DNA of 64,000 bases from Escherichia ruysiae. GTDB taxonomy: Bacteria > Pseudomonadota > Gammaproteobacteria > Enterobacterales > Enterobacteriaceae. The position numbers and the translations under genes were made by a program. The stretch is taken from the NCBI RefSeq assembly GCF_902498915.1, contig NZ_CABVLQ010000001.1, one strand, 5' to 3'. This document shows, one piece after another, positions 27,609 through 36,341 of this stretch. The notes below the pieces were generated by a model. The model ran no database searches. It was not told the DNA's origin and worked only from the letters and a program-made list of their open reading frames with translations. The stretch's first letter is position 1; each line of letters begins with the position of its first letter.

Positions 27609-28046
27609 TGCTTTAACCTGCTCCTCAAATTTTCTTATGCCGAACTATGACATAATTTTGCTTTGGGTACAGAGCATTTAACGTATACAAAAGCAGCCAT
27701 AATGGAAATTTTGACTGACAACACCGTGTTTTTTAGTCTTTGTAGAGCGTAAAGGCAACGTTCTGTGGGCGAGATGCTAACAATAGATGTTATTTTTATT
27801 ATTAATATTATCAATTGGTTGTATTGAAGTGCTTCACCTTTATCGGCGTAGTTTCAGATATGCTGACTGGGGGATAGAAGGGTAATCCTGATGCCTCCTG
27901 ATACCCAGATTTGCCGGGGTGAAAGAGGATGCCCGCCATTGCCTGTTATTTCATGGATGAGTTATCCGCACGACTTGCTGACGGGGTCTGAATCGCTTTT
28001 TTTGTATATAATGCGTCTGAAATTTCATACCACAGGCGAAACGATC
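27609..28046. promoter_or_regulatory. argP-rpiA divergent promoter region
   Basis: 438 bases without a supported gene. A consensus -10 hexamer TATAAT at 28007-28012 lies 34 bases before the rpiA ATG; its -35 match is poor. K-12 annotations place a doubtful short gene (yqfE) here, but I see only a 16-codon frame from 27702 and do not call it. The 5' part is AT-rich. Confidence 0.5.
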
Positions 28047-28706
28047 ATGACGCAGGATGAATTGAAAAAAGCAGTAGGATGGGCGGCACTTCAGTATGTT
28101 CAGCCCGGAACCATTGTTGGTGTTGGTACAGGTTCCACCGCCGCACACTTTATTGATGCACTCGGCACGATGAAAGGTCAGATTGAAGGGGCAGTTTCCA
28201 GCTCGGATGCATCCACTGAAAAACTAAAAAGCCTTGGCATTCATGTGTTTGACCTCAATGAAGTTGACAGCCTCGGCATCTACGTTGACGGTGCAGATGA
28301 AATCAACGGCCATATGCAGATGATCAAAGGCGGCGGCGCGGCGCTGACGCGTGAAAAAATCATTGCCTCGGTTGCAGAGAAATTTATCTGCATCGCGGAC
28401 GCCTCCAAGCAGGTCGATATTCTGGGTAAATTCCCGTTGCCGGTGGAAGTGATTCCGATGGCGCGTAGTGCAGTGGCTCGTCAACTGGTGAAACTTGGTG
28501 GTCGTCCGGAATATCGTCAGGGCGTGGTGACTGATAACGGCAACGTGATCCTCGACGTCCACGGTATGGAAATCCTTGATCCGGTGGCGATGGAAAATGC
28601 GATTAACGCGATTCCGGGTGTGGTTACTGTTGGTCTGTTTGCCAACCGTGGCGCGGACGTCGCGCTGATTGGCACGCCTGACGGCGTTAAAACCATTGTG
28701 AAATGA
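28047..28706 (+). CDS. rpiA: Ribose-5-phosphate isomerase A
   Basis: Interconverts ribose 5-phosphate and ribulose 5-phosphate in the pentose phosphate pathway. The 219-residue product begins MTQDELKKAVGW. It shows the family blocks VGVGTGSTA (substrate phosphate loop, near 25-33), DGADEI (near 81-86) and KGGGAALTREK (near 94-104). The long in-frame extension upstream has no ribosome site and is rejected. A strong terminator follows. It supplies the same pathway as tktA in this window. Confidence 0.98.
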   Translation: MTQDELKKAVGWAALQYVQPGTIVGVGTGSTAAHFIDALGTMKGQIEGAVSSSDASTEKLKSLGIHVFDLNEVDSLGIYVDGADEINGHMQMIKGGGAALTREKIIASVAEKFICIADASKQVDILGKFPLPVEVIPMARSAVARQLVKLGGRPEYRQGVVTDNGNVILDVHGMEILDPVAMENAINAIPGVVTVGLFANRGADVALIGTPDGVKTIVK

Positions 28707-28710
28707 TCTG

Positions 28711-28743
28711 ACGGGGGAGTTCGTCCCCCGTTAAAAATTTTTT
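28711..28743 (+). terminator. rpiA terminator
   Basis: ACGGGGGA/TCCCCCGT stem with a GTTCG loop, followed by TAAAAATTTTTT. Confidence 0.85.
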
Positions 28744-28963
28744 GCATTGTTAAATTTGGTGACATCTATCACGTTTTTAACTCACTTTTGCCTAACACGC
28801 TAAAGAACGTCTCATCTTCAGCATTTTCTTCTGTTAATCAACCTCTCGTGATATTTCCTCAACATCGCGACGCAAACGTTCATATTGCCGCATTATTATT
28901 TTTTGATATGTTGAAAGGCGGATGCAAATCCACACACAACATTTCAAAGACAGGATTGGGTAA

Positions 28964-30196
28964 ATGGCAAAGGTATCGCTGGAGAAAGACAAGATTAAGT
29001 TTCTGCTGGTAGAAGGCGTGCACCAAAAGGCGCTGGAAAGTCTTCGCGCGGCAGGTTACACCAACATCGAATTTCATAAAGGCGCGCTGGATGATGAACA
29101 ATTAAAAGAATCCATCCGCGATGCCCACTTCATCGGCCTGCGATCCCGAACCCATCTGACCGAAGAAGTGATCAATGCCGCAGAAAAGCTGGTCGCTATT
29201 GGCTGTTTTTGCATAGGCACAAACCAGGTTGATTTAAATGCTGCGGCAAAACGCGGGATTCCGGTATTTAACGCACCGTTTTCGAATACGCGTTCTGTCG
29301 CTGAGCTGGTGATTGGTGAACTTCTGCTGCTATTGCGCGGAGTGCCGGAAGCCAACGCCAAAGCGCACCGTGGCGTGTGGAACAAACTGGCGGCGGGGTC
29401 TTTTGAAGCGCGCGGCAAAAAGCTGGGTATCATTGGTTATGGTCATATCGGTACGCAGCTTGGCATTCTGGCGGAGTCGCTGGGGATGTATGTTTACTTC
29501 TATGATATTGAAAACAAACTGCCGCTGGGTAACGCGACGCAGGTGCAACATCTTTCCGACTTGCTGAATATGAGCGACGTGGTGAGCCTGCATGTGCCTG
29601 AAAACCCGTCTACCAAAAACATGATGGGCGCGAAAGAGATCTCACTGATGAAGCCCGGCTCGCTGCTGATTAACGCTTCGCGCGGTACTGTGGTCGATAT
29701 TCCGGCGCTGTGTGACGCACTGGCGAGCAAACATCTGGCTGGCGCGGCAATCGATGTATTCCCAACAGAACCAGCGACCAACAGCGATCCGTTTACTTCT
29801 CCGCTGTGCGAATTCGACAACGTCCTGCTGACGCCGCACATTGGCGGTTCGACTCAGGAAGCGCAGGAGAATATCGGCCTGGAAGTTGCGGGTAAATTGA
29901 TCAAGTACTCTGACAATGGCTCCACGCTCTCTGCGGTGAACTTCCCGGAAGTCTCGCTGCCGCTGCACGGTGGCCGCCGTCTGATGCACATCCACGAAAA
30001 CCGTCCGGGCGTGCTGACTGCGCTGAACAAAATTTTTGCCGAGCAGGGCGTTAACATCGCCGCGCAGTATCTGCAAACGTCTGCTCAGATGGGCTACGTA
30101 GTTATTGATATTGAAGCAGATGAAGACGTTGCTGAAAAAGCATTACAGGCAATGAAAGCGATTCCGGGCACCATTCGCGCCCGTCTGCTGTACTGA
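28964..30196 (+). CDS. serA: D-3-phosphoglycerate dehydrogenase SerA
   Basis: First and committed enzyme of serine synthesis; NAD-dependent oxidation of 3-phosphoglycerate, inhibited allosterically by serine. The 410-residue product has the substrate domain, a Rossmann NAD domain with GYGHIG (158-163), and a C-terminal ACT domain (about 338-410; HENRPGVLTALN) that binds serine at the subunit interface. The 257-base spacer upstream holds its promoters, known to respond to Lrp and leucine. Serine feeds the glycine cleavage system encoded downstream. Confidence 0.98.
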   Translation: MAKVSLEKDKIKFLLVEGVHQKALESLRAAGYTNIEFHKGALDDEQLKESIRDAHFIGLRSRTHLTEEVINAAEKLVAIGCFCIGTNQVDLNAAAKRGIPVFNAPFSNTRSVAELVIGELLLLLRGVPEANAKAHRGVWNKLAAGSFEARGKKLGIIGYGHIGTQLGILAESLGMYVYFYDIENKLPLGNATQVQHLSDLLNMSDVVSLHVPENPSTKNMMGAKEISLMKPGSLLINASRGTVVDIPALCDALASKHLAGAAIDVFPTEPATNSDPFTSPLCEFDNVLLTPHIGGSTQEAQENIGLEVAGKLIKYSDNGSTLSAVNFPEVSLPLHGGRRLMHIHENRPGVLTALNKIFAEQGVNIAAQYLQTSAQMGYVVIDIEADEDVAEKALQAMKAIPGTIRARLLY

Positions 30197-30215
30197 TTTC
30201 CCTTCTCTGACAAAC

Positions 30216-30248
30216 AACGGGCAGGTCGCTGACTTGCCCGTTTTTTTA
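30216..30248 (+). terminator. serA terminator
   Basis: Twelve-base stem AACGGGCAGGTC/GACTTGCCCGTT (one G-T pair) followed by seven T. Confidence 0.92.
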
Positions 30249-30367
30249 TCCCTTTTCCCGCGCTTATCACTGCATTTGCAGTGTGCTGCAATCGCCTTTG
30301 CGAGTCTGCTCGAAGAAATAAATCAAAGCCAGATCAATGCGTTGCCTTTATTCGAAGAGGATTTACG

Positions 30368-30439
30368 ATGGCGGGACAGCACAGGGCTGTAACGGTAAAG
30401 CCCTCACCGAAGCGAGGGCTTGAAGGAGAAGGGTTATGA
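30368..30439 (+). CDS. Candidate 23-codon upstream frame ending on the ibsC start
   Basis: ATG at 30368 has AGAGGA seven bases upstream, a good ribosome site. The frame encodes 23 residues (MAGQHRAVTV... ending GLEGEGL) and stops with TGA at 30437-30439, sharing ATGA with the first codon of ibsC. The second half overlaps the SibC antisense RNA and includes its terminal hairpin. It could couple translation into ibsC or be a chance frame. I do not know of an annotation for it. It is not known whether the ibsC mRNA extends this far upstream. Confidence 0.35.
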   Translation: MAGQHRAVTVKPSPKRGLEGEGL

Positions 30440-30535
30440 TGCGACTTGTCATCATACTGATTGTACTGTTACTGATAAGTTTCGGAGCTTATTAACAGTC
30501 AGTCTCAGGGGAGGAGCAATCCTCCCTTACCCTTA
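30398..30535 (-). ncRNA. sibC: SibC antisense RNA (approximate ends)
   Basis: The Sib RNAs are about 140-nucleotide antisense RNAs that cover an ibs toxin gene and block its translation. Here the minus strand opposite ibsC contains two stable hairpins. GGGAGGA/TCCTCCC (30509-30526) lies near the expected 5' end, and AAGCCCTC/GAGGGCTT (30398-30421) near the expected 3' end. The serA-fau location matches SibC in E. coli. The ends are estimates from these structures. Confidence 0.8.
30436..30495 (+). CDS. ibsC: Type I toxin IbsC
   Basis: A 19-residue hydrophobic peptide, MMRLVIILIVLLLISFGAY, matching the Ibs family of membrane-depolarising type I toxins. A GGAGAAGG ribosome site lies just before the ATG. 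Translation is expected to be blocked by the fully overlapping antisense SibC RNA. From memory, the K-12 IbsC has Ser where this one has Gly at residue 17. It sits between serA and fau, the known locus. Confidence 0.93.
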   Translation: MMRLVIILIVLLLISFGAY

Positions 30536-30595
30536 CTCACTAAATTAGGTCAAAGAATCAACGATGTCAATCAGGGCGATGCAGGTGTATCGCCC

Positions 30596-31198
30596 TCACC
30601 ACTCCCAGACTTTCGACGGTGTAACCACTGCAGGCAATGGGATATCCCACTCTTCAACCGGCAGTTTTTCTACTAACTGGCAATCATGCGCATAACCTAC
30701 CGGCTGCATTTTGTAGTGCTGCCAGTTTTGCAATGTCCGATCATAAAAACCGCCGCCCATTCCCAGGCGTTGACCGTACTCATCAAAGGCTACCAGCGGC
30801 GTGACCAGCACATCTAACCGGGAAAGGGGAAGCACATCGCGCACGTCCAGTTTCGGCTCGTGGATCTTCAATCTGTTCATCACCAATTCGCTTTGCGGAT
30901 GGTAATTCAGGAACAGTAAGTTACCAGCACTAAAAGGGTGTAAAACTGGAAGATACACGCGCTTACCGGCACGCCAGAGTTGTTCTATGAGCGGTTGGGT
31001 GTCGAGCTCGCCATCAAAAGAGAGGAATACAGCGACCGTATGCGCCATCACCACCGGGGGATAAGTCATCATCCGGGTAGCGGCTTGTTGACCCATTTCT
31101 TGCTGTTGTTCCGGCGTTAACGCACGACGACGTTGCCGAATCATTTTGCGGATTTCTTGTCGGGATAATGTCAGTGGGAGTTCTGGTAGTTGCGTCAT
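30596..31198 (-). CDS. fau: 5-formyltetrahydrofolate cyclo-ligase Fau (YgfA)
   Basis: ATP-dependent conversion of 5-formyl-THF (an inhibitor of folate enzymes) to 5,10-methenyl-THF; E. coli links it to persister formation. From the ATG at 31198 the product is 200 residues; a start at 31144 (MIRQRRR) gives 182. Neither has a strong ribosome site, so the start is open. The family block GMGGGFYDRTL near the C-terminus is intact. It lies just after ssrS on the same strand and is cotranscribed with 6S RNA. The substrate links it to the glycine cleavage system. Confidence 0.95.
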   Translation of the reverse strand: MTQLPELPLTLSRQEIRKMIRQRRRALTPEQQQEMGQQAATRMMTYPPVVMAHTVAVFLSFDGELDTQPLIEQLWRAGKRVYLPVLHPFSAGNLLFLNYHPQSELVMNRLKIHEPKLDVRDVLPLSRLDVLVTPLVAFDEYGQRLGMGGGFYDRTLQNWQHYKMQPVGYAHDCQLVEKLPVEEWDIPLPAVVTPSKVWEW

Positions 31199-31218
31199 GG
31201 CTGGTGCCAGGTAAGAAG

Positions 31219-31402
31219 GGAATCTCCGAGATGCCGCCGCAGGCTGTAACCCTTGAACCCTTGGTTCAAGGTGAATGTGTCGTCGCAGTTTTAAGGCTTC
31301 TCGGACGAACCGAGCATGCTCACCAACCACGGAGCGCCACATTCTTGTGGTATGAAATATCGGCTCAGGGGACTGGCCCGCTTGCGAACATCTCAGAGAA
31401 AT
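31219..31402 (-). ncRNA. ssrS: 6S RNA
   Basis: The minus strand from 31402 reads ATTTCTCTGAGATGTTCGCA and ends near 31219 with CATCTCGGAGATTCC, the known 5' and 3' ends of E. coli 6S RNA. The ends pair (CTCTGAGATG with CATCTCGGAG) to form the closing stem around the large central bubble. The RNA mimics an open promoter and holds sigma70 RNA polymerase in stationary phase. Length is about 184 bases; fau follows in the same transcript. Confidence 0.97.
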
Positions 31403-31443
31403 TTTGTCTTCACGGTTACTCTACCACAGTAAACCGAAAAGTG

Positions 31444-31773
31444 TCATTCAAAGTTTTGGTTCGTTTTTTCGGTGATGCGACCTTGTTCAAGTAACGCTTG
31501 TTCTATGGTCTGTTGCAGCATCCGAATACGCTGTTCCATACTTGCCGCGTAGTCACGAGTCTTCGCTTTTTCTTGCGCTAACTCATAGCTGATATTCAAT
31601 GCAGCAATGAAGACCAACTGTTCAGTATTTGTGACTCTAGTGCGTTCTTTCAGATCTTGCAACCGCTGATTCAGATCGTCTGCGGCCTGATTCAACGCAT
31701 CCCTTTGGTCAGGCGGGCAGTTCACACGCAGTGAACGGCCAAAAATTTGGATATCGACGGGTTGTGCAGACAT
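31444..31773 (-). CDS. zapA: Cell-division protein ZapA
   Basis: Promotes bundling of FtsZ filaments at mid-cell. The 109-residue product has a small N-terminal globular domain ([20 protein letters not shown]) and a long C-terminal coiled coil (about 70-109) that makes the dimer and tetramer. I start it at 31773 with GGAAGG upstream; the longer open frame to 31893 is not needed. It lies upstream of ssrS on the same strand and is divergent from ygfB. Confidence 0.96.
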
Positions 31774-31939
31774 GCCACCTTCCTGCTGATTGACTGCGCT
31801 TCCTTCGTCTTCAGACTCATGGTCTGCGAAGGGGCGAACTATAGCTACCCTGATGAGAAGAGACAAGCCCTTTTCTGGTTCACCAGGGTCCAAAGTGGTA
31901 GCATATCATGAATCTTCCTCCCTTTGATGACGAATGCTT

Positions 31940-32518
31940 ATGTCTATACAGAACGAAATGCCTGGTTACAACGAAATGAACCAGTATCTGAACCAACAAG
32001 GGACGGGTCTGACCCCTGCTGAGATGCACGGTTTAATCAGCGGGATGATTTGCGGTGGCAATGACGACAGTTCATGGTTGCCGCTGCTTCACGACCTGAC
32101 GAACGAAGGCATGGCTTTCGGTCATGAGCTGGCACAGGCATTGCGCAAAATGCACTCAGCCACCAGCGATGCCCTGCAGGATGACGGCTTCCTTTTTCAG
32201 CTTTATCTGCCTGATGGCGATGATGTCAGCGTTTTCGATCGCGCTGATGCGCTGGCAGGCTGGGTAAATCACTTCCTGCTTGGTCTTGGCGTGACTCAGC
32301 CGAAGCTGGATAAAGTGACTGGCGAAACCGGTGAAGCCATCGACGATCTGCGTAACATCGCGCAACTGGGATATGACGAAGACGAAGATCAGGAAGAGCT
32401 GGAAATGTCGCTTGAAGAGATCATCGAGTACGTCCGTGTTGCCGCGCTGTTATGCCACGACACCTTTACTCATCCGCAACCGACCGCGCCAGAAGTACAA
32501 AAACCAACTCTACACTAA
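31940..32518 (+). CDS. ygfB: UPF0149 family protein YgfB
   Basis: A 192-residue cytoplasmic protein of the YgfB/YecA family, all-alpha and acidic ([10 protein letters not shown] near residue 145). No enzyme motif is visible. In Pseudomonas a homologue affects beta-lactamase and peptidoglycan-amidase expression, from memory; the E. coli role is not settled. It lies 25 bases before pepP and so begins the ygfB-pepP-ubiH-ubiI transcription unit. Confidence 0.93.
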
Positions 32519-32543
32519 AAACAAAAAACGTAAGGAGAGTGTT

Positions 32544-33869
32544 ATGAGTGATATATCCCCGCAAGAATTTCAGCGTCGCCGTCAGGCTCTGGTGGAGCAA
32601 ATGCAACCCGGCAGCGCCGCGCTGATTTTTGCCGCCCCGGAAGTGACCCGTAGCGCCGACAGCGAATATCCGTATCGTCAAAACAGTGACTTCTGGTACT
32701 TCACCGGCTTTAACGAACCGGAAGCGGTGCTGGTGCTGATTAAAAGCGATGACACTCATAACCACAGCGTTCTGTTTAACCGTGTGCGCGATCTGACGGC
32801 GGAGATCTGGTTTGGTCGTCGCTTAGGTCAGGATGCCGCGCCAGAGAAACTGGGCGTTGACCGTGCACTGGCGTTCAGCGAAATCAATCAGCAACTTTAT
32901 CAACTGCTTAATGGCCTGGATGTGATTTATCACGCTCAGGGCGAATATACCTATGCTGATGAAATCGTGAACAGCGCGCTGGAAAAACTGCGTAAAGGCT
33001 CACGGCAAAATCTCACCGCTCCGGCAACGATGATCGACTGGCGTCCTGTTGTTCATGAAATGCGCCTGTTCAAATCGCCAGAAGAGATTGCCGTACTTCA
33101 CCGCGCGGGGGAAATCACCGCACTGGCGCACACCCGGGCGATGGAAAAATGCCGTCCGGGAATGTTCGAGTACCATCTGGAAGGCGAAATTCACCACGAA
33201 TTTAACCGCCACGGCGCGCGCTATCCTTCCTATAACACCATTGTCGGCAGCGGTGAAAACGGCTGCATTCTGCACTACACCGAAAACGAGTGTGAACTGC
33301 GCGACGGCGACCTGGTGTTGATTGACGCGGGCTGTGAATATAAAGGTTACGCTGGCGATATTACCCGTACCTTCCCGGTCAACGGCAAATTCACTCAGGC
33401 TCAGCGTGAAATCTACGACATTGTGCTGGAGTCTCTCGAAACCAGCCTGCGTCTGTATCGTCCGGGAACTTCCATTCAGGAAGTCACCGGGGAAGTGGTG
33501 CGTATCATGATTAGCGGCCTGGTAAAACTGGGCATCCTGAAAGGTGATGTTGATGAACTGATCGCTCAGAACGCCCATCGTCCTTTCTTTATGCATGGCC
33601 TTAGCCACTGGTTAGGACTGGATGTCCATGATGTGGGCATTTATGGCCAGGAGCGCTCGCGCATTCTTGAACCGGGTATGGTACTGACCGTAGAGCCAGG
33701 TCTGTATATCGCGCCGGATGCGGATGTGCCAGAACAATATCGCGGTATCGGCATTCGTATTGAAGACGACATTGTGATTACCGAAACTGGCAACGAAAAC
33801 CTCACCGCCAGCGTGGTGAAAAAGCCGGAAGAAATCGAAGCGTTGATGGCAGCTGCGAGAAAGCAATGA
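32544..33869 (+). CDS. pepP: Xaa-Pro aminopeptidase PepP
   Basis: Manganese enzyme that removes an N-terminal residue preceding proline. The 441-residue product has an N-terminal creatinase-like domain and a C-terminal pita-bread fold. The metal ligands are seen in DAGCEYKGYAGDITR (two Asp), HGLSHWLG (His), TVEPGLYI (Glu) and RIEDD (Glu). A TAAGGAGAG ribosome site precedes the ATG. It overlaps ubiH by four bases, so the two are translationally coupled despite unrelated roles. Confidence 0.97.
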   Translation: MSDISPQEFQRRRQALVEQMQPGSAALIFAAPEVTRSADSEYPYRQNSDFWYFTGFNEPEAVLVLIKSDDTHNHSVLFNRVRDLTAEIWFGRRLGQDAAPEKLGVDRALAFSEINQQLYQLLNGLDVIYHAQGEYTYADEIVNSALEKLRKGSRQNLTAPATMIDWRPVVHEMRLFKSPEEIAVLHRAGEITALAHTRAMEKCRPGMFEYHLEGEIHHEFNRHGARYPSYNTIVGSGENGCILHYTENECELRDGDLVLIDAGCEYKGYAGDITRTFPVNGKFTQAQREIYDIVLESLETSLRLYRPGTSIQEVTGEVVRIMISGLVKLGILKGDVDELIAQNAHRPFFMHGLSHWLGLDVHDVGIYGQERSRILEPGMVLTVEPGLYIAPDADVPEQYRGIGIRIEDDIVITETGNENLTASVVKKPEEIEALMAAARKQ

Positions 33870-35044
33870 GCGTAATCATCGTCGGTGGCGGCATGGCGGG
33901 CGCGACGCTGGCGCTGGCTATTTCCCGGTTAAGTCACGGGGCGCTGCCGGTACATTTGATTGAAGCGACTGCGCCAGAGTCACATGCCCATCCGGGCTTT
34001 GATGGCCGGGCTATTGCGCTGGCGGCGGGCACCTGCCAGCAACTGGCACGTATCGGCGTCTGGCAATCTTTGGCTGATTGCGCAACCGCCATCACTACCG
34101 TGCATGTCAGCGATCGCGGTCATGCCGGATTCGTCACCCTCGCCGCAGAAGATTATCAACTGGCGGCGCTGGGGCAGGTTGTCGAGTTGCACAATGTCGG
34201 ACAACGACTGTTTGCGCTGTTGCGCAAAGCGCCTGGCGTAACGCTGCACTGTCCGGATCGCGTGGCTAACGTTGCTCGTACTCAGAGTAACGTTGAGGTG
34301 AAACTGGAGAGTGGTGAGACGCTGACGGGGCGCGTGCTGGTAGCCGCTGACGGCACCCATTCAGCGTTAGCCACCGCGTGCGGCGTTGACTGGCAGCAGG
34401 AGCCTTACGAGCAACTGGCGGTGATTGCCAACGTTGCGACCTCCGTTGCGCACGAAGGACGCGCTTTTGAACGCTTCACGAAACATGGCCCGTTGGCGAT
34501 GTTGCCGATGTCTGACGGACGCTGTTCGCTGGTCTGGTGTCATCCACTGGAACGGCGCGAAGAGGTACTGGCGTGGAGTGATGATGAGTTCTGCCGTGAA
34601 CTCCAGTCTGCGTTTGGCTGGCGACTGGGGCAAATTACCCACGCCGGAAAACGCAGTGCTTATCCGCTGGCGTTAACCCGCGCCGCCAAACCTATTACCC
34701 ATCGCACCGTGCTGGTGGGCAATGCAGCGCAAACCCTGCACCCGATTGCCGGGCAAGGATTTAACCTCGGTATGCGTGATGTGATGAGCCTTGCTGAAAC
34801 TCTGACTCAGGCGCAGGAACGCGGAGAGGATATCGGTGATTACGGCATTTTGTGCCGTTACCATCAGCGTCGGCAGAGCGATCGCGAAGCGACTATTGGT
34901 GTAACAGACAGCCTTGTTCATATTTTTGCCAACCGCTGGGCGCCGCTGGTTGTTGGGCGCAACATCGGGCTGATGGCAATGGAATTATTCACTCCGGCAC
35001 GTGATGTGCTGGCGCAGCGCACCCTTGGTTGGGTGGCGCGTTGA
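33866..35044 (+). CDS. ubiH: 2-octaprenyl-6-methoxyphenol 4-hydroxylase UbiH
   Basis: FAD monooxygenase of the aerobic ubiquinone pathway, hydroxylating C4 (C1 in older numbering) of the ring. The 392-residue product has the N-terminal dinucleotide motif GGGMAGATLALAI and the second FAD block VGNAAQTLHPIAGQG. It starts inside the pepP stop codon and is followed 22 bases later by its paralogue ubiI, so the two hydroxylases are made together. Confidence 0.97.
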   Translation: MSVIIVGGGMAGATLALAISRLSHGALPVHLIEATAPESHAHPGFDGRAIALAAGTCQQLARIGVWQSLADCATAITTVHVSDRGHAGFVTLAAEDYQLAALGQVVELHNVGQRLFALLRKAPGVTLHCPDRVANVARTQSNVEVKLESGETLTGRVLVAADGTHSALATACGVDWQQEPYEQLAVIANVATSVAHEGRAFERFTKHGPLAMLPMSDGRCSLVWCHPLERREEVLAWSDDEFCRELQSAFGWRLGQITHAGKRSAYPLALTRAAKPITHRTVLVGNAAQTLHPIAGQGFNLGMRDVMSLAETLTQAQERGEDIGDYGILCRYHQRRQSDREATIGVTDSLVHIFANRWAPLVVGRNIGLMAMELFTPARDVLAQRTLGWVAR

Positions 35045-35066
35045 AGGCGGTTTTAAGGAATAAACA

Positions 35067-36269
35067 ATGCAAAGTGTTGATGTAGCCATTGTTGGCGGCG
35101 GCATGGTGGGGCTGGCGGTTGCCTGCGGCTTACAGGGCAGCGGCTTACGCGTCGCCGTACTGGAGCAGCGCGTACCTGAACCTCTGGCGGCGGATGCACC
35201 ACCACAATTGCGCGTTTCGGCTATCAATGCCGCTAGCGAAAAATTACTTACCCGTCTTGGCGTCTGGCAGGACATTATGTCCCGTAGAGCCAGTTGCTAT
35301 CACGGCATGGAAGTGTGGGACAAAGACAGCTTTGGTCACATCTCGTTTGACGATCAGAGCATGGGCTATAGCCATCTTGGGCATATTGTTGAAAACTCAG
35401 TTATTCACTATGCGCTGTGGAACAAAGCGCAGCAGTCGTCAGATATCACCCTGCTAGCCCCCGCAGAATTACAGCAGGTCGCCTGGGGAGAGAACGAAAC
35501 CTTCCTGACACTGAAAGACGGCAGTATGTTAACGGCGCGTCTGGTGATTGGCGCAGACGGGGCAAACTCCTGGTTGCGCAACAAAGCCGATATTCCGCTG
35601 ACTTTCTGGGATTATCAGCATCACGCGCTGGTGGCGACCATTCGCACTGAAGAACCGCATGACGCAGTAGCGCGGCAGGTTTTCCATGGCGAAGGCATTC
35701 TGGCCTTTTTACCGCTTAGCGATCCGCATCTTTGTTCGATTGTCTGGTCACTGTCGCCAGAGGAAGCGCAGCGGATGCAGCAGGCAGGCGAAGACGAATT
35801 TAATCGCGCGTTAAATATCGCTTTTGATAATCGCCTGGGCTTATGCAAGGTTGAGAGCGAGCGTCAGGTGTTTCCGCTGACGGGGCGTTATGCGCGCCAG
35901 TTTGCCGCGCACCGTCTGGCGCTGGTGGGCGACGCTGCGCATACCATTCATCCGCTGGCGGGGCAGGGCGTTAATCTCGGCTTTATGGATGCTGCAGAGC
36001 TGATTGCTGAACTGAAACGGTTGCATCGTCAGGGCAAAGACATCGGACAGTATATTTACCTGCGTCGCTATGAGCGTAGCCGCAAGCACAGTGCGGCGCT
36101 GATGCTGGCTGGTATGCAGGGCTTTCGCGATCTGTTTTCCGGGGGCAATCCGGCGAAAAAACTGCTGCGTGATATTGGCCTGAAACTGGCCGATACGCTT
36201 CCTGGCGTTAAACCACAACTGATCCGTCAGGCTATGGGATTAAATGATTTGCCTGAATGGCTGCGTTAA
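35067..36269 (+). CDS. ubiI: 2-octaprenylphenol 5-hydroxylase UbiI (VisC)
   Basis: FAD monooxygenase that introduces the C5 (C6) hydroxyl in ubiquinone synthesis; known earlier as VisC. The 400-residue product has GGGMVGLAVACGL at the N-terminus and GDAAHTIHPLAGQG near residue 290. It is paralogous to UbiH, encoded just upstream. A terminator follows, ending the ygfB-pepP-ubiH-ubiI unit. Confidence 0.97.
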   Translation: MQSVDVAIVGGGMVGLAVACGLQGSGLRVAVLEQRVPEPLAADAPPQLRVSAINAASEKLLTRLGVWQDIMSRRASCYHGMEVWDKDSFGHISFDDQSMGYSHLGHIVENSVIHYALWNKAQQSSDITLLAPAELQQVAWGENETFLTLKDGSMLTARLVIGADGANSWLRNKADIPLTFWDYQHHALVATIRTEEPHDAVARQVFHGEGILAFLPLSDPHLCSIVWSLSPEEAQRMQQAGEDEFNRALNIAFDNRLGLCKVESERQVFPLTGRYARQFAAHRLALVGDAAHTIHPLAGQGVNLGFMDAAELIAELKRLHRQGKDIGQYIYLRRYERSRKHSAALMLAGMQGFRDLFSGGNPAKKLLRDIGLKLADTLPGVKPQLIRQAMGLNDLPEWLR

Positions 36270-36312
36270 AAATTTCTCCTCAACTGTTTATTTGATACCC
36301 ATCACACTTTCT

Positions 36313-36341
36313 TCTCCCGGTTTTTTCGCCGGGAGATTTTG
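36313..36341 (+). terminator. ubiI terminator
   Basis: TCTCCCGG/CCGGGAGA stem with loop TTTTTTCG, followed by TTTT. Confidence 0.8.

Noticed and set aside
27891..28046. A 52-codon N-terminal extension of rpiA, and a K-12-style yqfE gene in the same spacer
   Set aside because: The extension has no ribosome site and crosses the TATAAT box. I see no convincing frame for yqfE here.
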